Source: Hemicentrotus pulcherrimus | Taxonomy: Eukaryota; Echinodermata; Echinoidea; Camarodonta; Strongylocentrotidae | Direction: 5' to 3' | DNA: 15,656 bases | NCBI GenBank assembly: GCA_003118195.1 | Contig: BEXV01000050.1 | Span: forward strand, 493,907-509,562 | Part shown: positions 7,087-15,656 of the stretch, piece after piece | Layout: every line of letters begins with the position of its first letter | How positions within the stretch are numbered: the first letter of the stretch is position 1 | Notes under the pieces: generated by a model | Databases searched by the model: none | Told to the model about the DNA's origin: nothing | What the model saw: only the letters and a program-made list of their open reading frames with translations | Made by a program: the position numbers and the translations under genes

Positions 7087-10000
7087 CTGTCAAAATAAAC
7101 ATAAGAAAATAGAACATAGTGAAACATCTACTTCAGTTAGCTATAGGTACAGACTAGATTTTTATAATCTGAATACAGAATAAGTACGTTAAAATGAACC
7201 CCCCCCCCCCCTAATCAAGGACTTCTGCTGATTTCCAAATATCCAGCCAATATGAGCTTAGCTAGTCTGAAATATTGATTAAAGGGGTCATCCAATGTCT
7301 TAGTTACACAAAATTTCATAGTAACATTGCAATTAGGAAATTTTAATGATTAATGATCTTTGAAATACTTACTAAATGTAAATAGTCTACTTGTATATTA
7401 AGACACAAGTAAGAATCTATTCAGATGATTCAAAGAAATCAACAGCCTTTGATTAGAAACAGTGAAAAATATTTTATATAGATGATCAAATCAATATATC
7501 TACATTAGATAACATTAGAGAGACAAATTATGATAAGACTTCACCAAATAATTTTTCATTGATAACTTTTCTTTCACGACAAAGGTTCAATTCACTCACC
7601 TGCTAGCCTGACCACAAGGGGTACCTTGAGGTCCATTCCCCTGCAAGCCGATGTGATGCCGTTAGCGATGATGGAACAATCTACAATACCTCCAAATACA
7701 TTCACTAGGATAGCCTTTACCTGTGAGGAGTAATCAAGTTGGGAAAGTATTAAAGCTCAAACACAATTCTGTCTCCAAGCTTCACAACAGCAAGAAAGAT
7801 AACCTATTTTCTTCCATATTCGACAATAAATATCAAGATTCCAAGGTCCACTTCTTTCAAATAATTGAATGAACAAATGAAAGTTAAACAAAATATTTAA
7901 ATCCTAAGATAAGATGAACATCCTTTGATAAATCTCTGTCAGATTATAAAGGAAAGCTAGTCATAAATTTGTTTGTGTAATAGCCTCCTTTATTATTTCT
8001 TTTCAGGTGCTAAAATTTCAATTCATCAGAAATATTGGATAGAATATAAGAATAGCTGGCACATTAATAAAAGTGGAAAAAATCCATAACAGCAAATAGG
8101 GAGGGTTCTAAAGTAGCTCACATTTTCATCACAGCTGATATTATAGCTGGAAGGCTATTCGTGTAGGTGGTGTGATCTAACATGTGCTCTGCCAACATTT
8201 GCTCTAAGCTATGTTGGTAAAAGATAAAGGGGTACTGTTAGGGTAAGGAAAGTTTTGGTCATAGGTTGAAATTAGGAACTCAGTTTTTTGTGCAGAAATG
8301 GACCATGGAGCATTTGTCGCCAGAGCATGTGTCATAGGGCCACAGACAACTGGAAGAGAAGAAGGTCTACCATAACTCACATTTTCATCTGAGCTGATGA
8401 GTTTAAAGGCTTCAAAGACCTGCCCTTCTCCTACACCACCACCGCAATCAAGGAAGTTTGCCGGCTCTCCTCCATGAAGCTTGATGATATCCATGGTTGC
8501 CATGGCCAGACCAGCACCATTCACTGAAACAGAGGAAGAAAGTACGAGACCATTTGGAAAGACCACTCAAGGGAAAAAAGAGAACTGGTCTTTATAGGCA
8601 GGTGATCTTTACAGACAGCTTGCTAAAGGAAATGATGGGAGCATCACTTTCAAGGCAAGTAAAAATTTGCGGTCTCAATAGATGTGATCTTTTTGTACAG
8701 GTGACTGTTAAAGCAGGTTTGACTGTATTATATTCAGATTTGGATGGACTATATTCATGAAAGAGCACCAAAATGAGACATGGGACCCATTTCACAAAGC
8801 CTTTTTCTAATGACACATGACAAAAATCTGTGACAAATTTGCTGATAACCAATCAGAAGCAAGGATTTCAGTAGCTTATAACAAAAACTGTCATTTTTCA
8901 CAGATGANTTTAACTTGAGCATTGCTGAAGAAAAAACAAAGAACATATCATCTTATGACAAGTTGACAACCCTAAATTTTGGGCCATTGTAGGTGAAAGT
9001 GTAGGGTTAGATTCAGGTTGTTAGAGACTATGTCCCTTTTGCAGCCAACATCAAAATTTTGGAGAACTTTGCAGGAATTATTAATGTGTCATGTATGTCC
9101 TTTCTGTGAAATTTAAACGTTAGCAGTGTCCTAGTATTCAAAATATGCAAGGAAACCCGTTTACTTACTAGACTTCCCTGTCAGACACTATTGAGTGACT
9201 GACTTACATCTTTTTTTCTTTGGTAATAGCATACATAAAATGAGCTGTAACAGATACATCAGCATTTGTCTACTTCAATAACCCACTACTTGTAATGGCT
9301 AAAATTAAACTGAATTAATATTTGTGCAGCACAAAACATACAATCATTCGGTAGAGGGGTCTGAAAATCAGACTATTACTTAGGTGATTGCAATCACTTA
9401 TATCGATTCAACAACTAATGGTTGTTATTTTCCCACAAAAAGCCATTTTAAAGCCCTTTTGTTTTGAGGGAAGTCCTAATTAAGTATTGTATTTCAAATG
9501 CCGTCAGAATTTTAAAAATTTAAATTTCCTTTTTTTTTAAACTTGCAAATGGGACATAGAACCTTTAAGAGCCAAAGGCTTAAAGAGAAAGCTTGGGCTT
9601 TGGCAAAGTTAAAGAATAATTGGTAAACCTTTTTCCTCCTTGTTTTCCTCACGTAGACCGAATATCCCAGGAAAATTTGCTCTTGAAATGCTCACATATT
9701 TCAAATATGACAACAACAGCTTACAACTTGGTCTCATGCATTCATATCTATGCCCACTGTTTTTTGTTTTGTTTTTCCCTTTTTCAGCAAAATAAATTTG
9801 GTACATTCATTATGATTTTAATAATTCCATATCTTCATAAATAAGAATAAAAACTTGGTTGATCTTTTATAGGTAATCAACCATTCAGCATGACTTCCAG
9901 GCATTTTCTTTCACAATAAATAAGCATGACTGATAATACTCAATGATATATTTAAGCTCATGGCTACTGCTGTACCCCAACACATACTACTTGTCATATC

Positions 10001-13000
10001 TACAGTAGACATGACTTTCAAACCTACCTAAGCATCCAATATTTCCATCCATACTGATGTAGTTCAGATTGTGCTCAGCTGCTAAGACTTCCTTGGGGTC
10101 GGCTTCTGTCATATCATCCATGGCAAAGACCTCCTTCTGGCGGAACTCTGCGTTGTCGTCAAAGTTGATCTTGGCATCAAAGCATACCACTGATGGAGAC
10201 AACAGGACAAAGGTGGAGATTACATTAGTCTGAATCCAGAGAAACTACATATAAGTATCTGGATAAAAAGATAGAAGGATTTTCTCCTTCTGTGCTTTTA
10301 TTCGACTAAATCTTGGCGTCCATATCAGTGCCATATGGGACAAAAGGTGAACAGGTAAAAATGATGGCTTAGAATCCTGAGAGTTGAAGAATATATTTAT
10401 ATCTTGCCGAGGTAACAGGAATCGATTTTTTTTTTTAATTGGTCCTGACATTAAAGCACATGACAGATAGGCACAAAATGTGAAGATGATGTGTCAGAAT
10501 CTGGAGAATTGGTAATGGTATACATTCATATCTTGTTAAACACATAAAAATCCAATTTCTTGCATTTTTCCTGTATTACAGAGATAACATGTATCTGAAT
10601 ACAGAATGAATTTGAACTGCCATGAAAATTATCACTTGTGTGTATTTACTTATATATTTACAAATTAATTTTCTGTTGGCTAACACAGTTGCATTAAGTA
10701 ATTTTTCCTAAGATATGAACAGAGAGAGAAAAGAATCCTGCTCACACTTTTCTACAAAATGTCTGTAAAGAAAGTGATGAGCAATGATGTATAACAGCAG
10801 TCTGCTTTACATTATGTAATGACATGTTATAACTATAATTCCAGAATGAAAATACACTATCTGAATCATTTACAGTCATTCTTGCAGGCAAACATATCTG
10901 GATTACTGGTAGTAGTCAATTACTGGCTTTTCCTGAGAATCAAAATATTCAAATGATAAATAAAATCATTGGTGAATGATAGTGCAGCCTAACGACTTGT
11001 AAAATCACTTATCAAACAAGCAAATGATAGGACATACCTCTACCGTCATCTGTTTCTCCAAATGGATTGACTTCAACTTGCGTGGCATCAACTCCAAGGA
11101 ATAGCTCATATAAATTCTTGATTTGATCTGCGGCCTGTGTAACGATATTTAGATTACCGAATGATTAGAATGTGTTACTTACATAGCTGAATGATATTTT
11201 CAAAAAGGAATACAATTAAACTGAAATACGTTAGTTTAAAAGAGGGTGAAAAGTGAGAAAAGAGGACGCTTTAATAAAATCTGTGGTTACTGGTCACTTT
11301 TGTTGAGAGCATGTCTCTTTTACACATTTTCCAAATCATATTTTTGTATCTTACTAACCATTTATATAGGTAGACACGCGACACACATTCCACAACTGTC
11401 TTATATTTCTCTCTAAAGTCAACAAAGAAAAAAAACAACATTTATATTCAACAGGTAAATTATAAACTGCAGTTCCATTGTACCAGAACTCAAGATAACT
11501 TTTGGATTGAATGTTATCATCTAAGAGGAATTTTCGTAACTTACAACTCTTATGAGATCTCCTTTAAAGTCAAGATTCTTTGCCATTGTAAGAGCTTGCT
11601 CATCTGTGATGCCAATGGTGATGTCAATCGGTTCCTGAAATAGACATCAATGCAAGATCGTATTATACAGTTATATTTCACATATCACACATCATGGAAC
11701 ATGACTCGTTAAAATGAGGTCACATGACATGATAATTCTGCCTAACTTTTTTATTCATAGGGATAGTAGAACTATAAAAGCAACATGTATCACATATGTA
11801 ATAGTCTTTTTCGCTGATAATACATAGAGACATAACCCTTAAGAGACTATGGTGGATGTGTTTTGTAACTGTCTGCTTACTTTCATAATGGATATGAGAC
11901 GTTCATGAATATCTCTGAATTTAAGCCAGTTATGAGCATTCTTTGAAGACAGATATCAAGTTTATAAAAGGACAAATCACTTCATTATAATGATGATTCT
12001 TTTTCCCGCTAAATTGACAGATTCCTTTAAAATTAATTCAATAAAGAATGTTTTTATTTAGGGCTTTTTCAAGATATAAAACAAATCATACATATAAAAC
12101 TAGAATCATTCCGACAAAAAGTTATATCTACCCGTAATCTAACCAGTTTCTGACACTATATATTGATTCTTTTGTAACTCTTCTTCATCTCATTCTGACA
12201 CGAGCCTACCTTGAATATGAGCTCTGGGGTCTTCTCTGACACCTCTTCAATGTCAACTCCACCAGCTGGACTGCCAATAAGAACCGGACCCATCATTCCT
12301 CTGTCCATTAAGATGGCCAGATACGTCTCCCTCTCAATGTCCAGTGCTTCCGCTACCATCACCTAAATGACAACAAATCCAAACCGTTAAATATTCATCT
12401 ATTCAAAATCATATTGAGAATGAAGCTCATCTGTAACATGAGTGTGCCATCGGCAACACTGATTGTAAGGTTTGACCATATATCAAAATACAAAGAGCAC
12501 AAGTTTGATAATGTCAATTGTCAATGGAGAGCTGAAAGTCTGAAACATATCTCTTTACGATGCAACTATGTCTTGACTGATACCATTGGCACATTTTAGA
12601 CAAATAATTGTAGATTACTCCTGTTTAAGCAAGATCAACTACACATATATGCCTAACATAACTTGAGGGTTATACTCAATACAAATGCATGCAAACTAAA
12701 TCTTCAGCAGGTTACAGCATATACCGTACTGTGAGTTTAAAGTTGATCTTCATTGATTTTAAAAACTAAATGTATTTTCATTATTGCAAAGTTGAAACTT
12801 TGATTCGACAAGGCTATCAAAATTCAATGCTCGGAAACTTTCGAAGTACCAGTAATGAATATTATAAATTACAAAACGCTTAAATACAGCCCCGGCATAG
12901 CACCGGAAGAGCTCTCCGATCGCTGCTGAGATGTGTGAGATCACAGTATGGACATGACTTGCACAAGCAGACGATGCCCCATGACATCACACACATTTTC

Positions 13001-15280
13001 AGTGCCTGTGTTTTCATTTTTTCTTGAGTCCTTTCTCTTACTTCACTACCGTCAGGCTAAATGTATAATCTATTGCCTCACTCTTAGCCTCGCACATGGT
13101 TTTATTTTGATGACAAATGCAGCGATACAAAAATAAAGGCATTTGTCGCTTGTAAACAGAATAAGACGCCATTGTATATTCAGCTGCACACACCGCGGTA
13201 TGTTAGGCGCTTCAAGAGGGAACAAATGCCGTCCTTATAATCATTCCAGGGGGGTTTCAATTTGAAAGTCTGGTTTTTGTGATTGTTAATTAACCCATAT
13301 CCTGTGTATTTACAAGCAAAAGATTTTAGTTATCAGAATCGGTTCCTATCCCCTTTTGAATGGTTTGACAGTCCAATACATTTATATACACTAAAATTAT
13401 AGCTTTGCAATTATGTTCATTCTCTATGGTGTGTCGTCTGCTTGGGCAGTGTTTGTCCATATAGTGACGTCATTAAAACAACATAATTTTTTCCGGCGAA
13501 TCTCTGGTATATCCCAGCTGCTATGGAGGTGGTTGTATTTGTATTTTTTATAAATCACCCGATATGTAGTTGACCTATAACTTATACGCTAGCCATCTGT
13601 TAGATTACCAGTTTCTAGTCGTACATTCGTTGACATATTTGTGATTTTCTTTTAATTTGACCTTTAACTGATATGTTGATAACAGCAGTTCACAATTCAA
13701 AACTGCTCTTAAAACATATCTCATCATCGGCGTTTAGAGTCCATTTGTCCCACTTTGTGGGGTTGGGGTTGGATTTTTAACAGAGGTATAATGTGCTATA
13801 TAAGAACAGTTCTATTATTATCATTTTACCTTTTTAACAAGGACACCATCCTTGGGAGTTTGCTTGGTGGTGAGTTTAGCTCCAATCATCTGTTCAACCA
13901 ATGGACCAAGATCATTGGGGCTAGAAGACGCACCAAGAAAAAAAGTAAGAGTTTCATATTAAACAATTTCAAGGACAAAAAAAGTCATATTTAAAAGGCA
14001 TTCCTTACAGATTACATCCTGTTACACATACTTTTCTTTATATGAATATGCAGATTCATAAGACAAAATATTAAAAGTGAACAAAGGCACAATCCAACAT
14101 AAAGACTTTAAGCAGAATTTTGTATTCGCTTATGAAATCCGGATGGATAATTAGATTTTGAGAAGTTTCTAAAGGTACACGTTTTTCAAACTTTAAGGTT
14201 TAAGGTTTAAGGAGCCTATCCACAACAAGCTCTGCTTTTCCATAGGTTCCGCCACCAATCTCTTAAGTTCAACTCAATGGACAATATTCTAATAGTGTGT
14301 ACCGGTATTGTATGTACAAGTACATGTATATTATAATCATTTTCAATATGTTGTTACACTCTTTGTAAAATGAGATATTTTGGAAACCAATAAACTATCA
14401 ATCTATCTATCTATCTATTCAACTAATTGTAGGAAAGAATAACAGGGGGGGGGGTGGAAATATCTCAGAAAATAAAGCATGTTTTCAATATGTTTGGAAT
14501 GACAATTTCTTACTTTTTGGTTAGATGAACTCCTCCCTTGAGACCACTAGTGAATGTTCCTTTACCTCTACCTCCTGCAAGTATCTGAGCCTTCAATACA
14601 ATCTCCCTCACATCTATCACATACAAGAGAAATGAAAAATATGAGGAAATGAGCAATGAAACATATACCACAGTTTAAGGCACACACAAAATCCCTTAAA
14701 CAATATTCTTGAGGGTTTAGCATTAAAAAGACCAACAAAGGCTGTTGAGAATTTTCATATCAGATAATTATGATATTTGCTAACAGGGCATTTGGAGTTA
14801 GTTTTTGAAGAAATAATACACATTTCTTCCCTTCAATTTTCTACCTAAGTCAGTCCTTGCAATAATTAGAGTCTCTTTAACCCATTGCTTACTGGAACCT
14901 GGTGGTCCTTGTGTTAAGCCTATGGGAATTACATAATTTAGTAGCCAACGGGTTAAAACACCCACTTTTTAACTTCTATAAAGTGTATAGAAAATAAAAA
15001 GCAGAAAAAAGTAACAGTTGTCAATGAACCTATTGCCTCTAGGAAGTTAGGAACAGTGTGGTTACTGTATTGAGCCTAGGAGAACAAGACAATTCAGGAG
15101 TCAACGGGCCAACACCTCCCGGAATGACTTACCCAAGTCTTTGCCTTGCTGGACTGCTTGTTGAGCATCATCGGCAACCATGAACTTCTGAACATTGACA
15201 TCATACTGCTGCATTAACTTCTTACTTTGGTACTCCTGTAGATTGAGGTGTCTCACAGGGACAGCCCCAGCTAAACCAGC
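6977..15280 (-). CDS. SUCLG2: SUCLG2, succinyl-CoA ligase [GDP-forming] subunit beta, mitochondrial (5' end missing; 10 coding exons)
   Basis: With the alpha subunit this enzyme converts succinyl-CoA, GDP and Pi to succinate, CoA and GTP in the matrix. Ten exons (15280-15133, 14613-14514, 13920-13830, 12362-12210, 11634-11545, 11134-11038, 10189-10028, 8523-8381, 7720-7600, 7086-6977) join in frame to 404 residues. An N-terminal ATP-grasp domain spans about 12-235: QEYQSKKLM (15-23), [12 protein letters not shown] (57-68), [20 protein letters not shown] (115-134), EVNPFGET (215-222). By alignment with E. coli SucC, Glu215 matches Glu197 (phosphohistidine contact), and Asn217 and Asp231 match the Mg ligands Asn199 and Asp213. 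The C-terminal ligase domain has [17 protein letters not shown] (274-290), FLDCGGGV (304-311) and [10 protein letters not shown] (332-341). Overall identity favours SUCLG2 over the ATP-forming SUCLA2. The human precursor has 432 residues, so only about 25 residues of presequence are missing. Confidence 0.96.
7199..7211. repeat. Poly-C run (13) in a SUCLG2 intron
   Basis: Thirteen Cs on the + strand (G13 in the gene's sense), inside the 513-bp intron 7087-7599. The rest of that intron shows nothing notable. Confidence 0.85.
7600..7720 (-). CDS. SUCLG2: SUCLG2 coding exon (residues 329-369)
   Basis: [13 protein letters not shown], then [19 protein letters not shown] and RLA|G. Acceptor CTCCTCACAG, donor GTGAGT. 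Human reads VEAILVNIFGGIVNCAIIAN here, so orthology is clear. Confidence 0.96.
8117..8139 (-). repeat. Near-copy of the SUCLG2 exon end plus splice donor
   Basis: Identical at 21 of 23 positions to 8376-8398, the 3' end of the exon encoding residues 281-328 and its GTGAG donor. In the gene's sense it still reads Ile-Ser-Cys-Asp-Glu-Asn then GTGAGC. A stop lies just upstream in that frame, so it is not an intact alternative exon. Confidence 0.6.
8180..8332. mobile_element. MITE-like element with ~26-bp imperfect terminal inverted repeats
   Basis: Left arm 8180-8205 (ACATGTGCTCTGCCAACATT...) and right arm 8307-8332 (...GTCGCCAGAGCATGTGT) pair at 19 of 26 positions. The 100-bp core has no coding signal. 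It lies in the 660-bp SUCLG2 intron (7721-8380), starting 48 bases past the donor, between the exon end and the exon-end near-copy. Confidence 0.55.
8381..8523 (-). CDS. SUCLG2: SUCLG2 coding exon (residues 281-328)
   Basis: [46 protein letters not shown]. Acceptor CTCTGTTTCAG, donor GTGAGT. It holds most of the conserved GNI..VNGAGLA family signature, whose first half is on the previous exon. The minus-strand open frame runs on into the intron to 8204, but that part does not match the family. Confidence 0.96.
8551..8727 (-). mobile_element. Reverse-orientation, partly truncated copy of the CAGTCAAACCTG element
   Basis: Bases 8709-8727 are an exact 19-base reverse complement of 6375-6393, the outer end of the element at 6377-6566. 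Family words (AAAGACCAC, GGTCTTTATAGGCAGGT, GATCTTTACAGACAG) continue leftwards to about 8551. The left terminal repeat is not recognisable, so this copy is broken or diverged there. It begins only about 27 bases from the splice acceptor of the exon at 8523. Confidence 0.6.
8728..10027. other. Remainder of a 1.5-kb SUCLG2 intron
   Basis: AT-rich intron sequence. GGGACCCATTTCACAAAGC (8782-8800) resembles the ends of common marine-invertebrate inverted-repeat elements, but no matching right end was found. An N sits at 8908. The open frames at 8755-8946 and 9609-9844 have no protein signature. Confidence 0.5.
10028..10189 (-). CDS. SUCLG2: SUCLG2 coding exon (residues 227-281)
   Basis: [19 protein letters not shown] (227-245) is almost identical to the human protein; Asp231 matches the metal-binding Asp213 of E. 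coli SucC. Then EVFAMDD, a variable stretch, and [11 protein letters not shown]. Acceptor CCATCAG, donor GTAGGT. Confidence 0.97.
10190..11037. other. SUCLG2 intron (848 bp)
   Basis: AT-rich, with GTATGT donor and CATCAG acceptor in the gene's sense. No exon, repeat or RNA gene supported; the open frame at 10245-10451 is not protein-like. Confidence 0.6.
11038..11134 (-). CDS. SUCLG2: SUCLG2 coding exon (residues 195-227)
   Basis: [19 protein letters not shown] then [13 protein letters not shown]. Glu215 and Asn217 fall here and match Glu197 and Asn199 of E. coli SucC. Acceptor GTTACACAG, donor GTATGT. Confidence 0.96.
11135..11544. other. SUCLG2 intron (410 bp)
   Basis: AT-rich intron between the exons ending DLIRV and starting AADQ. 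Nothing else seen. Confidence 0.65.
11545..11634 (-). CDS. SUCLG2: SUCLG2 coding exon (residues 165-194)
   Basis: [19 protein letters not shown], then [11 protein letters not shown]. This is the least conserved internal stretch (human EQIDIFEGIKDSQAQRMAEN), but length and frame match. Thirty whole codons; acceptor TTTCAG, donor GTAAGT. Confidence 0.93.
11635..12209. other. SUCLG2 intron (575 bp)
   Basis: AT-rich; GTAGGC donor and TTTCAG acceptor in the gene's sense. No other feature found. Confidence 0.65.
12210..12362 (-). CDS. SUCLG2: SUCLG2 coding exon (residues 114-164)
   Basis: [19 protein letters not shown], then [17 protein letters not shown] and TPELIFK. Part of the ATP-grasp domain. 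Exactly 51 codons; acceptor TCATTTAG, donor GTAGGC. The frame is open a little beyond both splice sites. Confidence 0.97.
12363..13829. other. SUCLG2 intron (1,467 bp)
   Basis: Mostly AT-rich. It holds a perfect TGACGTCA at 13465-13472 and a slightly GC-richer patch at 12888-12945. The open frames at 12414-12599, 12759-12944 and 12948-13136 show no protein signature. Confidence 0.55.
13465..13472. promoter_or_regulatory. Perfect CRE-type palindrome TGACGTCA (candidate)
   Basis: An exact CREB/ATF consensus inside a SUCLG2 intron. One such 8-mer is not improbable by chance in 15 kb, so function is speculative. Confidence 0.15.
13830..13920 (-). CDS. SUCLG2: SUCLG2 coding exon (residues 83-113)
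   Basis: (N)[19 protein letters not shown] then [11 protein letters not shown]; human reads DPNVVGQLAKQMIGYNLATK here. Acceptor TCTTCTAG, donor GTAAAA. The overlapping + strand open frame at 13755-13994 is a shadow. Confidence 0.95.
14192..14212. repeat. Short tandem repeat, three TTTAAGG units
   Basis: TTTAAGG is repeated three times without a break, at the left edge of the LINE-like tail. Too short to be a telomere remnant by itself. Confidence 0.75.
14211..14419 (+). mobile_element. LINE-like 3' tail fragment, antisense to SUCLG2
   Basis: A non-coding stretch ends in TTTTGGAAACCAATAAAC and then a run of ATCT units (about 14395-14419). An AATAAA followed at once by a short tandem-repeat tail is typical of the 3' end of 5'-truncated non-LTR retrotransposons. 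No reverse transcriptase sequence is present. The left boundary is approximate. Class assignment is inference. Confidence 0.45.
14395..14419. repeat. (ATCT)n microsatellite
   Basis: About five ATCT units, the first slightly degenerate, directly after AATAAA. Confidence 0.85.
14445..14454. repeat. Poly-G run (10)
   Basis: Ten Gs on the + strand, 60 bases from the donor of the neighbouring SUCLG2 exon. Confidence 0.85.
14514..14613 (-). CDS. SUCLG2: SUCLG2 coding exon (residues 50-83)
   Basis: (D)[18 protein letters not shown] then [14 protein letters not shown]. Contains the glycine-rich nucleotide-binding part of the ATP-grasp fold, nearly identical to human. Acceptor GTGATAG (a weak pyrimidine tract), chosen because it restores the frame as GAT GTG AGG GAG; donor GTAAGA. 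Confidence 0.95.
14877..14956. mobile_element. 80-bp MITE-like element with TTAA ends
   Basis: The left end TTAACCCATTGCTTAC and the right end GTAGCCAACGGGTTAA are inverted repeats at 13 of 16 positions, each closing on TTAA. The core includes CTTGTGTTAAGCCTATGGGA. TTAA at both ends fits either a TTAA target duplication or part of the repeat itself. Lies in the SUCLG2 intron 14614-15132. Confidence 0.6.
15025..15110. mobile_element. Second, diverged copy of the TTAA-type element
   Basis: GAACCTATTGCCTCTAGGAA at the left, TTGAGCCTAGGAGAA in the core and AGTCAACGGGCC at the right parallel the element at 14877-14956 in the same orientation, with lower similarity. The TTAA ends are lost. It ends about 22 bases before the splice donor of the adjacent exon. 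Confidence 0.5.
15133..15280 (-). CDS. SUCLG2: SUCLG2 most 5' visible coding exon (residues 1-50)
   Basis: [20 protein letters not shown] and on through [18 protein letters not shown] to GKDL(D). Acceptor TTTTCAAACAG, donor GTAAGT. Mature human protein starts near [10 protein letters not shown], so the first dozen residues are the end of the mitochondrial presequence. The initiator exon is not visible here. Confidence 0.96.
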
Positions 15281-15656
15281 CTGTTTGAAAAGAAATGAAG
15301 AGGGTCTATGTAATAAGAACTGACAAGATGATTTAACTCATGGAGAACACAAAAACAAACTTTACATCTTCATGTGTGCTCATCTGTATCTTATCAAAAA
15401 TTTATGTCGTTTGCATAATGGATATATATGTTTTGTTTAAGATTAGAATATTAAATATAAGTCTGGTATCCTTCAAACATTCTTTTGACTACAATACAAG
15501 TGCATACCGATGGAGGGTTTCGGGCGGGTACGCGCTGGCGTGAAGTTAGCGACCATAATGACCATCATCAATTCAAAACGTGAATTACTTGCATAAATTA
15601 ACTGAGGATCTGAGATTAAAGTCGCTAACTTGATCATGCCTGCACCTCAACGTTGT
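15281..15656. other. Upstream SUCLG2 intron (partial) with a CpG-rich inverted repeat
   Basis: AAGTTAGCGAC (15543-15553) and its exact reverse complement (15621-15631) flank a 67-base spacer. Next to the left arm is a CpG-rich stretch (15508-15541). An ATG on the minus strand near 15558 does not lead in frame to the next exon. Confidence 0.5.

Noticed and set aside
8204..8380. Extension of the SUCLG2 exon reading frame past 8381
   Set aside because: A strong GTGAGT donor sits at 8380, the residues beyond it do not match the family, and the next exon joins in frame at 7720.
14192..14212. Telomere-like interstitial repeat
   Set aside because: Only three TTTAAGG units, and not the common animal TTAGGG unit.
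6977..15280. Identity as SUCLA2 (ATP-forming beta subunit) in place of SUCLG2
   Set aside because: Block after block ([48 protein letters not shown]) follows the GDP-forming subunit.
15508..15560. Candidate SUCLG2 first exon on the minus strand: an ATG near 15558 followed by an Arg/Pro-rich stretch and a GTATGC donor
   Set aside because: The donor leaves one extra base, so joining it to the exon at 15280 puts that exon out of frame. The segment also lies in an inverted-repeat, CpG-rich patch.
1..15656. CRISPR array, bacterial operon, tRNA or rRNA genes
   Set aside because: No regular repeat-spacer array, no clustered unspliced genes and no cloverleaf or rRNA core motifs were seen; the DNA is plainly split-gene eukaryotic.

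Overview
The window is eukaryotic nuclear DNA: AT-rich, with two intron-split protein genes whose exons are bounded by GT..AG splice sites and which encode animal-type mitochondrial proteins. The protein sequences, the many small inverted-repeat elements (including a 'CAGTCAAACCTG...' family), LINE-like debris and microsatellites suggest a marine invertebrate deuterostome such as a sea urchin. That species guess is inference, not proof. Two isolated N bases (4105 and 8908) point to a draft assembly.

Layout. Bases 1-204 hold an open frame that may be the end of an upstream gene (weak). NDUFA12, a complex I accessory subunit, lies on the + strand with four coding exons (356-438, 1533-1615, 2250-2322, 2860-3031). 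It is complete, at 136 residues. From 3032 to 6976 is intergenic or 3' UTR sequence, with candidate poly(A) signals for both genes, a G-rich tract, a dispersed repeat near 4.5-4.7 kb, an unassigned minus-strand open frame at 5348-5590 and a cluster of inverted-repeat elements at 6274-6648. SUCLG2, the GDP-forming succinyl-CoA ligase beta subunit, fills the rest on the - strand. Ten coding exons run from 15280 down to the stop at 6977 and give 404 residues. Only the 5' exon with the start codon and most of the mitochondrial presequence is missing.

The two genes converge tail to tail, about 3.9 kb apart from stop to stop. Both products act in mitochondrial energy metabolism: NDUFA12 in the matrix arm of NADH dehydrogenase, SUCLG2 in the substrate-level phosphorylation step of the TCA cycle. 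They are not known to form a complex, and the adjacency may be chance.

I found no undescribed gene system. The parts worth a second look are in the non-coding DNA. These are a 23-bp near-copy of a SUCLG2 exon end plus its splice donor, placed on the far side of an inverted-repeat element; an inverted-repeat element ending close to a splice acceptor; a pair of roughly 80-bp elements, one with TTAA ends; a hairpin-rich cluster next to the SUCLG2 3' end; and an antisense LINE-like tail.
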